A program made the translations under genes and the position numbers. Under the pieces are notes generated by a model, which was given only the letters and a program-made list of their open reading frames with translations, was not told the origin of the DNA and searched no databases. From a virus, in the IMG/VR virus record IMGVR_UViG_3300042939_000524, positions 1 through 41,849 of that record: DNA of 41,849 nucleotides. One strand, written 5' to 3'. Shown in pieces: positions 23,187-32,183 of this stretch. Numbering within the stretch: position 1 is the stretch's first letter; every line of letters begins with the position of its first letter.

Positions 23187-25568
23187 TTAAAGATATGCGT
23201 TTGAATATGCACCTGAATATGCCCTTTCGCCAACGGGTTCAATGTCGGGAATATTTGATGCAATTAGTGTGAATGAAGTAGTACCTCCGGAATTATCTTC
23301 CGGCTTGTTTGCTATTTCTTGTATGTAACCTGAAATCGACAAACTTCCGCTGTTTAGACTGACTTTTCCGTATGGATTAAGGTCTGCCAAATTTAGGAAA
23401 TCGCAAAGACTTTGCGGATAGTCAAATTGGATTTCTATTGGCTTAAATAAATATGTCCTTTCTTCTGTTTTTAACAAATTAGGAGCAATATCTCCATTTT
23501 CAAAAACCTGACTGCCAGCAATGGATTCCTGACAAGGCTCTGTCGAATCTGCAATAATGCTGCTATACTGCGTTTGATATTGTCCGGTTTGATATTGAAG
23601 CCTTGGATTTGCAAGACCAAAGGTGTGCATCCCAAGAACCTTCCACCAACGCATTGCATTCCGCGCAGGAGTTATGTTTATGTTATACAACGCACCCACC
23701 TCGCTATTTGATTGTTGAATCCGGTCTGAACTCATAGATGCGCTTCCTGCTGGAAGTATTACCGTACCGCTTTCCATAAAACTCGGCGGAAGAGAATACT
23801 CGCTATCCTGAATGTTGGTAATGGTAAGCGCGCTTCGATTAAGCCAAATAATAAACATTTCATAATCGTTTGGCCTATCGGACGAACCCGAATCCTCTTG
23901 GAAAAAGTAAAGCCTTCGACTAAACTCAATTGCATACCCTTCAGCAATGATTTCAGAAAGTATTTCTACCTTATTGGTAGTACCTTCCGCCATTGCTCGA
24001 TTGTTTATGTAATAATTACGGTCGGTGTGAATTGCCCAAAGACCGGCTACCTGAATATTTTTCCAAGTATCATCATATCCCAAAATCACCTCATTTGCCA
24101 ATTTATCGGTCATGGCCGATTGAGTTATTTGGCCTACATGATTCGCGGTAAAGTTGATTTGATTCTGATAGAAATAATCAATCGTTTCAACTCTTATCTT
24201 CCATTGATTATCTACCCACTCAAAAGCCCATCCAAGGCAGAATATAGAACTTAATCCATCAAAAAGTTTTTTAAAGGAAACCTTAAAATTGGTTTGTTCA
24301 AATTGTGCAAGCGGGTCGCACACCTCTGCTGCTTGGAGTGCAGTTTTTGCTTGTCGTATTTTAAGACCATTGGTTAAAGCATAATTCCAATAACATCCCG
24401 AACCATTGTCCGTTTCAAATGTATCTGAAATTAGCCCATTATCGTTTCCGGTAATAATTCGAACCAATCTTTTAAGGAAATCCTTAACTTTTAGTGTTTC
24501 AGCAAAAGAGGCGTGTTCGGTTGCGTTTTTTTCGGTTACTGATAAACAACACTCTCTTACAAAGCAACCAATTGTCCTTGATGGGCCAGCCGGAGTTGGG
24601 GTAACTCCGGGAACTATATTTCCACCATTGCCCCACCTAAGTTGTATTATTACATAGCGCTCGGGGGGTACGACATAATCGGTAGCAATTTTGGTTAAAT
24701 CAAATTCAACCAATGGGCCTAAATAAGTAGCATTTGCAGATGCTACGGGAGCAAGTTCGGAAACAAAATTTCCGTTATACCAAAGAGATACAACAAGCCA
24801 AATATTCGCAGTATTTCCGGGCTGCCCTTCCGCAGTCCATTGAATACCGCCTTTTACATTAGCACTAAAGGTAATTTTACGCGTTGTATTTGAGTTATTG
24901 TAGAAGCAGGCGTTGTAAGGCGTAAAATTTGGCTGTATTGGGTCGCGCGTGTTTCCAAACGGCCCTTTAAAATCGCTATTAGAAAAATAAGCCGGAATTA
25001 CACAAGAAAAAAATGGCAAATTCCACCCAGCGGTAAATTCGTAATACAACAATGCCCAAGGTGCTAATGGGTATTCTTTATCTAAATTTCGAGCAAAACC
25101 AACAAGATACACCTCCTGCGTGTGCAATCTCGTTTCATCAAAATCCGGTTCAGGAATGGTATTTCCATCTAAATCCTTTGTGGCATAAATATCAATATCG
25201 ACATCCATTCGGCTTTTGAATCGCTCCCGAAAATTATCATCAAGGATTCCAACCGTGATTTCCCATGAATCCGTATCGCAAACATTTCTCTCGCTATACA
25301 AAGCCATATTAACGAATCCATTAAACTCGTATGGCACTCCATCGGTGATTGTATCACCCATGATTTTAAGGGGTACTTCGGCGTTTATGAATTGCTGGTC
25401 ATAATATTGTTTGAGAATCTGTGCGCCCTTTGCGTAAAATGTTAGTTCGGTCGAAAACGGCTGGTCAATACCATGTTCCTCCGTTCTTTTAGCGGTAAAC
25501 TCTACGGCATCCCAGCCAATAGGTTCCTCAACCTCTATATTATTTAGAAAAAACCTCCAAAGCGCCAT
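23187..25568 (-). CDS. Distal tail/baseplate-like structural protein (793 aa)
   Basis: The 793-aa protein lies directly after the tape measure gene in the transcript, where distal tail and tail-associated proteins are found. The N-terminus (MALWRFFLNNIEVEEPIGWD, then FTAKRTEEHGIDQPFSTELTF) resembles phage baseplate or distal tail proteins that begin with two beta strands. A long beta-rich body follows. No lysozyme or peptidase motif is seen. Confidence 0.65.
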   Translation of the reverse strand: MALWRFFLNNIEVEEPIGWDAVEFTAKRTEEHGIDQPFSTELTFYAKGAQILKQYYDQQFINAEVPLKIMGDTITDGVPYEFNGFVNMALYSERNVCDTDSWEITVGILDDNFRERFKSRMDVDIDIYATKDLDGNTIPEPDFDETRLHTQEVYLVGFARNLDKEYPLAPWALLYYEFTAGWNLPFFSCVIPAYFSNSDFKGPFGNTRDPIQPNFTPYNACFYNNSNTTRKITFSANVKGGIQWTAEGQPGNTANIWLVVSLWYNGNFVSELAPVASANATYLGPLVEFDLTKIATDYVVPPERYVIIQLRWGNGGNIVPGVTPTPAGPSRTIGCFVRECCLSVTEKNATEHASFAETLKVKDFLKRLVRIITGNDNGLISDTFETDNGSGCYWNYALTNGLKIRQAKTALQAAEVCDPLAQFEQTNFKVSFKKLFDGLSSIFCLGWAFEWVDNQWKIRVETIDYFYQNQINFTANHVGQITQSAMTDKLANEVILGYDDTWKNIQVAGLWAIHTDRNYYINNRAMAEGTTNKVEILSEIIAEGYAIEFSRRLYFFQEDSGSSDRPNDYEMFIIWLNRSALTITNIQDSEYSLPPSFMESGTVILPAGSASMSSDRIQQSNSEVGALYNINITPARNAMRWWKVLGMHTFGLANPRLQYQTGQYQTQYSSIIADSTEPCQESIAGSQVFENGDIAPNLLKTEERTYLFKPIEIQFDYPQSLCDFLNLADLNPYGKVSLNSGSLSISGYIQEIANKPEDNSGGTTSFTLIASNIPDIEPVGERAYSGAYSNAYL

Positions 25569-25574
25569 TGATTA

Positions 25575-28500
25575 TTAAGATTTAGATGGAAATCTATTGT
25601 TTAGAATTTTTGTTGTCCTTCTTTCTGTGCGTACAAACTTTTCAAATCCTCGCTCGTCCATATTGATTTGATGAATTGGTAGTCCTTTTAGAATGCCGCC
25701 AATTTCGGTCAATTTAGATTCAAGCACATTTGATTGCTGCGTCTTTTTTACTCCGCTTTGATTGCTTGCCCAATACACCTCCTGCTTATCAAGCATATTG
25801 TTTGGAATAACTTGTGAACCTTTTGGAAGGTCTATAAGAGTTGCCGTTGGTGGAGTATAATAAACGCGACCACTTTCTGTAACAACCTTCTCAACACCTT
25901 CTTCACCAACGATAGCTGGCCCTCCTTTGTGTGGCCTTCCTTGCGTTCCTTTTCTAAATTCAGGAACGGGCTGCGCCAAGATGAATCCAATTTGTGTGGC
26001 TTGTGCTGCTAATGCAATGGCGGCCAATGGCCCCGTAAAAATACCAGCAAGATATTGGGCAATCAATGGTGCGGTTTTAAAAACAACATCCGCTATTGCG
26101 GCGGCTCTTTGTGCTTCAAATTGCTGCGTGCGTATTCTTTTTTCTTCTTCCTTACGCTTTTGCTCAATTACCTGAATCCGTTGTTTATTTCCTTCGGCAA
26201 GCCTGATTTCTTCATCCGCGTTTTCTTGCACTCGCCTTAATTGATTGTCAAGTTGAGCGCTTTGTAGGTTCATTATTTGGCCCATTGTGCTGCTGGCAAA
26301 ATCGGCAACAGAAGACAAAACTTCTATTTCGTATTGCCTTCTTTGCTCGGCATAGTCAATTGTAATTGCCGTTTTTTGTTCTTCAAGATTGCGAAGGTCG
26401 GCTAAATTTTGCTGATAGGCAGCTTGCGCTTCTTCAACGCCAGCATCAGCACCAGCTTTATTTACCTCTGCCTCCTTTTGTATTCGATAAATCTGTAAGT
26501 CAATCCTTTCCTGCGCGTGTTTTTCATCGAGTTTTAACAACTCTTGCTGACCAGCCATTCTTTCGCGCATGGCATTCCTTTCTATTAGTTGTTCTGTATC
26601 GACATTTGTTTCAAGATTTTGCATTTGCCTATCCAGCCTTTTAATTGAATTTTGATAATCCTCTTCATAGAGTTTATCAATCATGGCAAACATCTTGGCA
26701 AATTCATCGACCTCTTTTGCCGCGTATTTTGCAGTTATATCATTTCTCGCCTTGGTTCTATCTTCCCATGTTTGGTTTAAAAGGTCTGTATATCCGGTAA
26801 ATAGATTTACGCGGTCTTGATATGTAAGCCCCTCGCGGCGTGTTTCTTCATCACGGGAATCCTCTAATTGCTTTATTAGTTGAGAGTAGGAATCTTCTGA
26901 TGTTTGCAGTTCTTTTTCAAAATCACTCTTGGCAATCTTTTCGGTTTTTTGCGAAGCCTTTTTCTGCGCCTCTTCCATTTTGCCAAATTGTTTTATGGCA
27001 GCATCATAAGCGTCTTTATGATATTTATCTTCGTTGCGGCGAATGTCTGAATTGAAGTCAGCGTTTTCCGCAATGCGTAGTTTAAAATTGTTTTTAGTCA
27101 GTTCGCGCAAGTCTTTTGAGGCTTGTGTTTCGCTTAGTTGGGAAAGTAGATTATACTTTTCATCCACTTTCTTTTTCTTTTCATTAAACTCAACACTAAT
27201 CCTAATCAGTTCTTGGCTACGCTTGTGTTCGTTTTCAATGTTAGCCTCTGCGTATAGCTTTCTGATTCGTTCTTGAAGTTCTAAGGTCTGAATTTCTTTC
27301 TGATACCGTTGCGCCCTTCCCTTTTCATATTCATCAAGTTCTTCTTGATTTTGTTGTTTCTGAATCGCTTTACCTTCTTCTGCAAAACCCTTTAATACAT
27401 CCAATTGGGTTTTTCCGGCCTCTATTAGCATTTGACTATTTTTATTTATGGCCTCTCCGCGAAGTTTATAGTTATCCATAAATAATTTAAGTGTTTTGCT
27501 TTCAGTATCCTTTTGTAATTCAAGTACATAAAGAATCGGAGCAAAAGCATCTTGAACCAATGCTTTAATTAGTTTCAACGGACTTAATGCTACATCGCCA
27601 AGCGCTCCAAATGCTTTATGCGCCCCCCTAAGTATTCTATCAAAAGTATTTCCAGCGGATTCTTCTATATTTTTTAGTTCGCCCTGATACCATGCCCAAT
27701 AAGCCGCTTCGCCATTTTTTGAATCTTCAAGTAATGCCTTAGCCGCTTCTGCGGCTGTTATTTCTAATCCGGTTTTTTCTTTGTATTGCTTTTGGTATTG
27801 CTCAATGGCTAACAGCGTGTTTTTTTCAGTTTCAACCCTAAACCTTTCGTTTGCGTCTAACTGACTTTGTAGGTTGTCTTGAATCAGAACATTGAGATAT
27901 TGAAATATTACTGAAACAGACTTAAAAAGAGTTTTAATAAAATCACCAATACCTCCCTCCATAAGTCTTGTAACCGCAATTTCGATGCTTGTAAACATCT
28001 TGTTTTGAGCCGCAGTTAAAGTGTCCGTTTGGTTTGCTGCTGTTCCAAAAGCCAACTCCACCTCTTTAGCAAAAGCTGGCATTACTTCTTTTGTAATGAT
28101 TTCGCCCTTTTTTAGCATTTCATCAAGCGCGGTAACCGGAACATTCATTGACTTAGCTAAAAGTTCCATCGCCCCGGGAAGACGCTCGCCCAACTGTCCT
28201 CGCAATTCTTCAGCCTGAATTTTATTTTTTGAGTACATTTGGCCTAAAGCGCTGAACATCAACTTAGTATCTTCTGCGCTCATAGATAGTGCCGCTGCCG
28301 CCTTTGTAAATGCGACCATTTGTCGGTTGATGTTTTCTTGAGAAACACCAGCAAAAGAGGCTGCTGCTGCAAATCCTTTAAATCCATCAGTAAGAGCGCG
28401 AACATTTAAACCCAATTGCTGCGCAAGTGCAGTCATATAGGAAAGTTGCTGCTGCGCCTTTTGTGTGCTTCCGGTAACAAACGCAAGCGTCTTGCCCATT

Positions 28501-28814
28501 TGCTCGAATTGTTTCGCCGTTTCAAAAGCATAAAGAGCAAACTGCCTAAGTTTATCAGCGGCAAAGGCGGCCCCAAGCGTAGGTATAAGCGCCTTTACAA
28601 CATCGTTAATGTTAGCGAACGACCCAGCTATTTTGTTTCCGGCGCTGGCTCCGGTAGAACCCGCATTGTTAAGCTGGTCTTGTAGTTGTTTTAATGAGGC
28701 AAGCAGTTTACGCTCTTCGGCGGTAATGCCACTCATGGCTTGGGTGGCCGCCTGAAGCTGGTTTGTGTCTAAGACATACTTAACATGAATCTCATTACTT
28801 GAAACTATTGGCAT
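25575..28814 (-). CDS. Tape measure protein
   Basis: The start is ATG 28812-28814 (MPIVSSNEIHVKYVL), giving 1079 aa; the longer frame upstream crosses a terminator and promoter. The N-terminal ~250 residues are a tape measure domain: LRQFALYAFETAKQFEQMGKTLAFVTG, FGGFAAAA-like, and AEELRGQLGERLPGAMELLAK. Very long coiled-coil helices follow (about 400-900). Near residue 960 there is a hydrophobic segment (FKTAPLIAQYLAGIFTGPLA), then a Gly-rich GGPAIVGEEGVEKVV. The length predicts a tail of roughly 160 nm by the usual 1.5 angstrom per residue rule. Confidence 0.92.
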   Translation of the reverse strand: MPIVSSNEIHVKYVLDTNQLQAATQAMSGITAEERKLLASLKQLQDQLNNAGSTGASAGNKIAGSFANINDVVKALIPTLGAAFAADKLRQFALYAFETAKQFEQMGKTLAFVTGSTQKAQQQLSYMTALAQQLGLNVRALTDGFKGFAAAASFAGVSQENINRQMVAFTKAAAALSMSAEDTKLMFSALGQMYSKNKIQAEELRGQLGERLPGAMELLAKSMNVPVTALDEMLKKGEIITKEVMPAFAKEVELAFGTAANQTDTLTAAQNKMFTSIEIAVTRLMEGGIGDFIKTLFKSVSVIFQYLNVLIQDNLQSQLDANERFRVETEKNTLLAIEQYQKQYKEKTGLEITAAEAAKALLEDSKNGEAAYWAWYQGELKNIEESAGNTFDRILRGAHKAFGALGDVALSPLKLIKALVQDAFAPILYVLELQKDTESKTLKLFMDNYKLRGEAINKNSQMLIEAGKTQLDVLKGFAEEGKAIQKQQNQEELDEYEKGRAQRYQKEIQTLELQERIRKLYAEANIENEHKRSQELIRISVEFNEKKKKVDEKYNLLSQLSETQASKDLRELTKNNFKLRIAENADFNSDIRRNEDKYHKDAYDAAIKQFGKMEEAQKKASQKTEKIAKSDFEKELQTSEDSYSQLIKQLEDSRDEETRREGLTYQDRVNLFTGYTDLLNQTWEDRTKARNDITAKYAAKEVDEFAKMFAMIDKLYEEDYQNSIKRLDRQMQNLETNVDTEQLIERNAMRERMAGQQELLKLDEKHAQERIDLQIYRIQKEAEVNKAGADAGVEEAQAAYQQNLADLRNLEEQKTAITIDYAEQRRQYEIEVLSSVADFASSTMGQIMNLQSAQLDNQLRRVQENADEEIRLAEGNKQRIQVIEQKRKEEEKRIRTQQFEAQRAAAIADVVFKTAPLIAQYLAGIFTGPLAAIALAAQATQIGFILAQPVPEFRKGTQGRPHKGGPAIVGEEGVEKVVTESGRVYYTPPTATLIDLPKGSQVIPNNMLDKQEVYWASNQSGVKKTQQSNVLESKLTEIGGILKGLPIHQINMDERGFEKFVRTERRTTKILNNRFPSKS

Positions 28815-28832
28815 GGCTCTTATTATTTTGAA

Positions 28833-28840
28833 CAAAAGTA
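28833..28840 (-). promoter_or_regulatory. Promoter box of the tape measure gene
   Basis: TACTTTTG on the minus strand matches the -7 consensus 19 bases before ATG 28814. The -33 region overlaps the terminator hairpin, so spacing is not canonical. Confidence 0.5.
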
Positions 28841-28841
28841 A

Positions 28842-28868
28842 ATAAAAACCCCACCAATATTGGCGGGG
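28842..28868 (-). terminator. Terminator upstream of the tape measure gene
   Basis: A near-perfect palindrome, with CCCC at 28849-28852 and GGGG at 28865-28868 around CAATATTG, has a T-rich run on the minus strand (28848-28842). It separates the terminase-side genes from the tape measure transcript. Confidence 0.75.
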
Positions 28869-28941
28869 CATTTACGCTTTACCTATTTCTATTTGTTTAA
28901 TCTTTTTTCCTTTTTCTTTTCAGTTAGCCAATGATTATACA

Positions 28942-29703
28942 TCATATAGTATTCGTAAATTGGTCTTTCGACCAAGAACTTATATCTAACAACATCTCCA
29001 TCTGCGAATTTAAAAGATTCAGCAAATCTTCGCTTTCCTTCCCCGATGACATGAGAGAAATAGTATGTTTCAGGTCGGCTATTTTTTGAGCGGTTTCCGC
29101 TTGCAAAAAGTTCGGGAAATTCGCCTCCAATTCTTTCAAAGAGGGAACTGATTGAAAGTCCAGCATTTTCAAAAAAAAACCCGGAACATCGTTATTAGCC
29201 ATCCAGCTTTTCATCTTCTGCTGATTGTATGGGTACTGATAGTCCAATGGGTTTTCGTATTCATCAAAATAAATAACGGTAGCCAGCTTCATCTGCCGGA
29301 CAAGGCTAAAACTTAACTCAAGTTGTTCCTTTAGGCGGGTTGCCATGATGCCAATGTCAAATATCTTTTTGTCGGCAGTAACCTTGCCATTAACAACCAG
29401 CCCAAGAACGCCCTCAACCCAACCGCGTAAAAAATCAGGATTTATCTGCCACAACTCTTCGGTCAAAATATCACGCGCTGCGATAGCCCGCTGGAACGGA
29501 ATATTGACCTCGGCATTAAACTTAAAATAATGAACGCCGCCTGAAGTAAAGGCGTATTCAATTTGGTCGTATCGCTCTTTTGGCGCAGAACCATTATACT
29601 TTGGAACCTTTGGAGCCTCTGCCTCTACTATGGCTTGATTTTGCTCGTCAGGAATATCATAAATCGGATTAACAGATGGTTTACGCCTAAAAAGACTAAA
29701 CAT
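28942..29703 (-). CDS. Late protein upstream of tape measure (253 aa)
   Basis: Not recognised. The 253-aa soluble protein has a basic N-terminus (MFSLFRRKP), a beta segment (VHYFKFNAEVNIPFQRA) and then long helices. Its position before the tape measure gene is that of tail assembly chaperones, and helical content fits. No slippery frameshift site joining it to a second frame was found. Confidence 0.65.
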   Translation of the reverse strand: MFSLFRRKPSVNPIYDIPDEQNQAIVEAEAPKVPKYNGSAPKERYDQIEYAFTSGGVHYFKFNAEVNIPFQRAIAARDILTEELWQINPDFLRGWVEGVLGLVVNGKVTADKKIFDIGIMATRLKEQLELSFSLVRQMKLATVIYFDEYENPLDYQYPYNQQKMKSWMANNDVPGFFLKMLDFQSVPSLKELEANFPNFLQAETAQKIADLKHTISLMSSGKESEDLLNLLNSQMEMLLDISSWSKDQFTNTI

Positions 29704-29963
29704 AAATAAGCTGGGTATTCAAAGACAAAACATGAAATAAAAAGAAACTGCCAAGCACCGGAACACACCGGACACTCACCCAGCGGTTTCGCTAAGTTCT
29801 CCGGCAGCTTCTTTAATTGGGATAGATACCATTGACCGAATGGATGGTTGTCCATCAGGTAGTCCAAAAACAATGTCAAGCAAGATGACATGGTTGCTAT
29901 CATCGTCAGGTCTAATAATACAGCAGCCACGCCGACCTTTGCCGCAAGAAGATTCAAAAGCAT
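29628..29963 (-). CDS. Small membrane protein with C-P-V-C motif
   Basis: The frame gives up to 111 aa; starts at 29963, 29903 or 29891 are all possible. The C-terminal part reads DYLMDNHPFGQWYLSQLKKL, then KPLGECPVCSGAW, followed by one or two transmembrane helices (FLFISCFVFEYPAYLCLVFL). The CPxC-x-G-x-W motif is typical of small phage membrane proteins of unknown function. It overlaps the start of the 29703 gene by 76 bases and a competing frame at 29776-29979 over its N-terminal half. Confidence 0.55.
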   Translation of the reverse strand: MLLNLLAAKVGVAAVLLDLTMIATMSSCLTLFLDYLMDNHPFGQWYLSQLKKLPENLAKPLGECPVCSGAWQFLFISCFVFEYPAYLCLVFLGVNHLLIRFMIFLTSKIKP

Positions 29964-29979
29964 TTTTTTGGTTATTCAT
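29776..29979 (-). CDS. Small protein overlapping the membrane-protein frame (67 aa)
   Basis: The ATG at 29977-29979 overlaps the stop of the upstream gene by 8 bases. The 67-aa frame (MNNQKNAFESSCGKGRRG, then RPDDDSNHVILLDIVFG) reads like real protein and is coupled to the upstream gene. It overlaps most of the 29628-29963 frame. Both may be expressed or only one; the sequence alone does not decide. Confidence 0.4.
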   Translation of the reverse strand: MNNQKNAFESSCGKGRRGCCIIRPDDDSNHVILLDIVFGLPDGQPSIRSMVSIPIKEAAGELSETAG

Positions 29980-30361
29980 AAGGAAACAAGTCTAAAATAA
30001 AGTTTGGCTGCTCAGCGCTGCCGGGAACAAGTGGCAAATCAATGCCATCATAAGTAGTTCCGCCGATGGTAAAGTCAATCACTTCGGTAGTGGTAGCATC
30101 CAAGAATTGAATTTCATAAGAACCGCCATAAGGATTTATAAATCCTTCAGGCCAATTCTTCAGCGTTCCAGCCGAACAAATGGTAGCGAAAAGATTTTCG
30201 TCAATTGAAACCTCAAATTCCCACGCCGATTGATTGTTTTTTATCACGCGGATAATGATTGTTTCCTGAATATACCCATATGGAACCCGAATGATGATAC
30301 ACTCGGGGCAACCAACGAAAGAATCGCAGTATTGGTATTTATTCTTGCAGCATTTTAGCAT
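29972..30361 (-). CDS. Cys-rich late protein (129 aa)
   Basis: The start is ATG 30359-30361 (MLKCCKNKYQYC), inside the end of the terminase gene; longer upstream frames are unlikely. The 129-aa protein has four or five cysteines in its first 20 residues (CC, C, then GCPEC), followed by an all-beta region. A zinc-binding N-terminus is possible. Function unknown; position suggests a virion or assembly role. Confidence 0.65.
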   Translation of the reverse strand: MLKCCKNKYQYCDSFVGCPECIIIRVPYGYIQETIIIRVIKNNQSAWEFEVSIDENLFATICSAGTLKNWPEGFINPYGGSYEIQFLDATTTEVIDFTIGGTTYDGIDLPLVPGSAEQPNFILDLFPYE

Positions 30362-31679
30362 TGAACTTTCGAATATTGTAATCGGATGCAATTTCAAAAA
30401 AATTTGCAAAAGAAAAATAACGCCAAGCATCTAAGGCGTGCGACTTGTCAGGATTGCGCTGCTTCCAAGTGTCCAAACTTATACGCCTATCGACCTTCGC
30501 CTCCTTTAAGTCTGTAATGAGAATCTTATTGTTGGGCTTACTGATTCGAATCTTGGCCTTGCTAAAAAGAAGCGTGTCCACAATCCGCGTGTTTAAGTGC
30601 GAAGGAGAAGAACGCATAATCTGTATGTTGTTCATTGTCAGTTGCATATAGTTGGCTATCAATTGATAAGCAGACATATTGCCGCTGGTAAACGCAGACC
30701 TCGCCTGACCAGCAGGGTCGCCGTTGATGATGTATCGCATTCCCGGATATTCGCTGCGTATCATTTCGCACATATCGCCAAGGTCGCCAATCCGGTAGGT
30801 CTTCAAAACATTTATGGTCGCATAGTGCTTATTACCTACGGCGTTTTTTGAGAATTGGCAAACAATACAAGTGTTTGTAATGTTAAAGTCAAAGGATAAG
30901 TAAAGGTCGTATTCGGGATGCGCACGGATTTCAGCATCCACCACATGAATCGATTCTTCAAAGTATTGCGCGTAAAGCGTTTCCCTATCCCACACGCCCC
31001 AATTCCCATTTGCATAGACATCCCAATAGGTATAGTCCACTTCCTTTAGGGCTTCCATCCTGATTGGATATTCGCGGTCAAGAAAACGCAGACTATCCTT
31101 ATAGGTGCTGTGGCATATTAGAATTTTCTCACGCTCAAGGGCTGGTGGGTTATCAAAGAATCGCTCCTTTATCCAATGGCTATCGGAAACGGGATTGAAT
31201 GTCAGGAAGAACCTCTTGGTGTGCTTGCTTACCCCGCGCAAACGCAGGGTAACTTGCATATAATCCTCTTTGCTCAACTCCGTAGCCTCTTCTACCCAAA
31301 TGTATTTGGCTTGGGTAAGCGACTTTAGCTTTTCAGGATTATCCACTCCCATAAAGATAATCCGGTTGGAGCGCGACCGGATTTCAAATATGCCATCAAA
31401 GGTTTGCACAAGGTCGCTCAAACCCCACTCAAATATCTTGTTCTTAAAGTCCATATAAACCGAAGTCCTTATGGTTGCCGCCACTTTACGCAGCACTACA
31501 TAAGTTTCGTTTTCATTTTCGTCATGGTTCAATATCTCTGAAAGAAAGTATTGAATCATGGTCTGACTTTTCCCGCTACCAGCGCCTCCAAAAAGGATAT
31601 TGTGAATCTTTGGCCGCGTAATGGCTGGTAGGTATTTGGGATTCCACAAATCGGGATTGCTCAAGTCCAATAAAGGCAT
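30339..31679 (-). CDS. terL: Terminase large subunit
   Basis: The 446-aa protein has the ATPase and nuclease layout of phage terminases (Terminase_3/6-like). Walker A is GGAGSGKS at residues 31-38, and Walker B with catalytic glutamates is YIWVEEAT at 126-133. A coupling-type motif is FFLTFNPVSD. The nuclease domain begins near YLSFDFNITNTCIV, with the first catalytic Asp. It cuts and pumps DNA into proheads through the portal. TerS is directly upstream. Confidence 0.95.
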   Translation of the reverse strand: MPLLDLSNPDLWNPKYLPAITRPKIHNILFGGAGSGKSQTMIQYFLSEILNHDENENETYVVLRKVAATIRTSVYMDFKNKIFEWGLSDLVQTFDGIFEIRSRSNRIIFMGVDNPEKLKSLTQAKYIWVEEATELSKEDYMQVTLRLRGVSKHTKRFFLTFNPVSDSHWIKERFFDNPPALEREKILICHSTYKDSLRFLDREYPIRMEALKEVDYTYWDVYANGNWGVWDRETLYAQYFEESIHVVDAEIRAHPEYDLYLSFDFNITNTCIVCQFSKNAVGNKHYATINVLKTYRIGDLGDMCEMIRSEYPGMRYIINGDPAGQARSAFTSGNMSAYQLIANYMQLTMNNIQIMRSSPSHLNTRIVDTLLFSKAKIRISKPNNKILITDLKEAKVDRRISLDTWKQRNPDKSHALDAWRYFSFANFFEIASDYNIRKFNAKMLQE

Positions 31680-31700
31680 TGATTGTATTTTTTTTAGTAT

Positions 31701-31729
31701 GGGTATCGACTTTTCCGAAGCCGATACCC
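31701..31729. other. Stem-loop in the TerS-TerL gap
   Basis: GGGTATCG (31701-31708) and CGATACCC (31722-31729) form a perfect 8-bp stem. It lies in the 62-nt gap between the terminase genes. There is no T-run directly after it in the direction of transcription, so it is not a standard terminator. A pac-site or mRNA-processing role is possible. Confidence 0.55.
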
Positions 31730-31741
31730 AAAATCATTGTA

Positions 31742-32137
31742 TTATTCCTCTATTTCAGCCTCGTCATCATGCGCATCCAGCGCACGGCGTTCTTTCTGTG
31801 GCTGTAACTCCGTTCCGGTTATCTCCAGCGTGGGATTGGGCGGCGGTAGCGGCATGATTACATTGGTGAACTGCGCCAGCACATCATGTTCCTGCTTCGC
31901 TTTGCCATATCCTCTATCCAAAAGAAGTTCGGCTGCGCGCACATCCCCCTTCAGGGCTTTTTGTCGCATAGCCATCAAGATAGCCTCTATTGCCATCTTG
32001 CCTTCTTTTGTTTCTGCTAAAACATTGATTAGCACTTCTTTAAGGTCTGGCAATTTTTTTGGCCTTCCTTTAGGATTGCCGCTTTGCCCCTTTTTCCATT
32101 GATGTTTTCTCAATGGGCCTACATCGCCTCTTGGCAT
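31742..32137 (-). CDS. Small terminase subunit-like protein (DUF5681-like)
   Basis: The 131-aa basic protein has the KKGQSGNPKGRPKK signature of DUF5681-type phage proteins near the N-terminus, then a helical region (LINVLAETKEGKMAIEAILM, KALKGDVRAAELLLDRGYGKA). Members occur just before the large terminase and are taken as the DNA-recognition subunit. Here the acidic tail ends DDEAEIEE. Adjacent to terL with a hairpin between. Confidence 0.8.
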   Translation of the reverse strand: MPRGDVGPLRKHQWKKGQSGNPKGRPKKLPDLKEVLINVLAETKEGKMAIEAILMAMRQKALKGDVRAAELLLDRGYGKAKQEHDVLAQFTNVIMPLPPPNPTLEITGTELQPQKERRALDAHDDEAEIEE

Positions 32138-32183
32138 AAGGTTGTTTTTAGATTAAATTTAAGACTGCAAAATAAGGCCGCTT

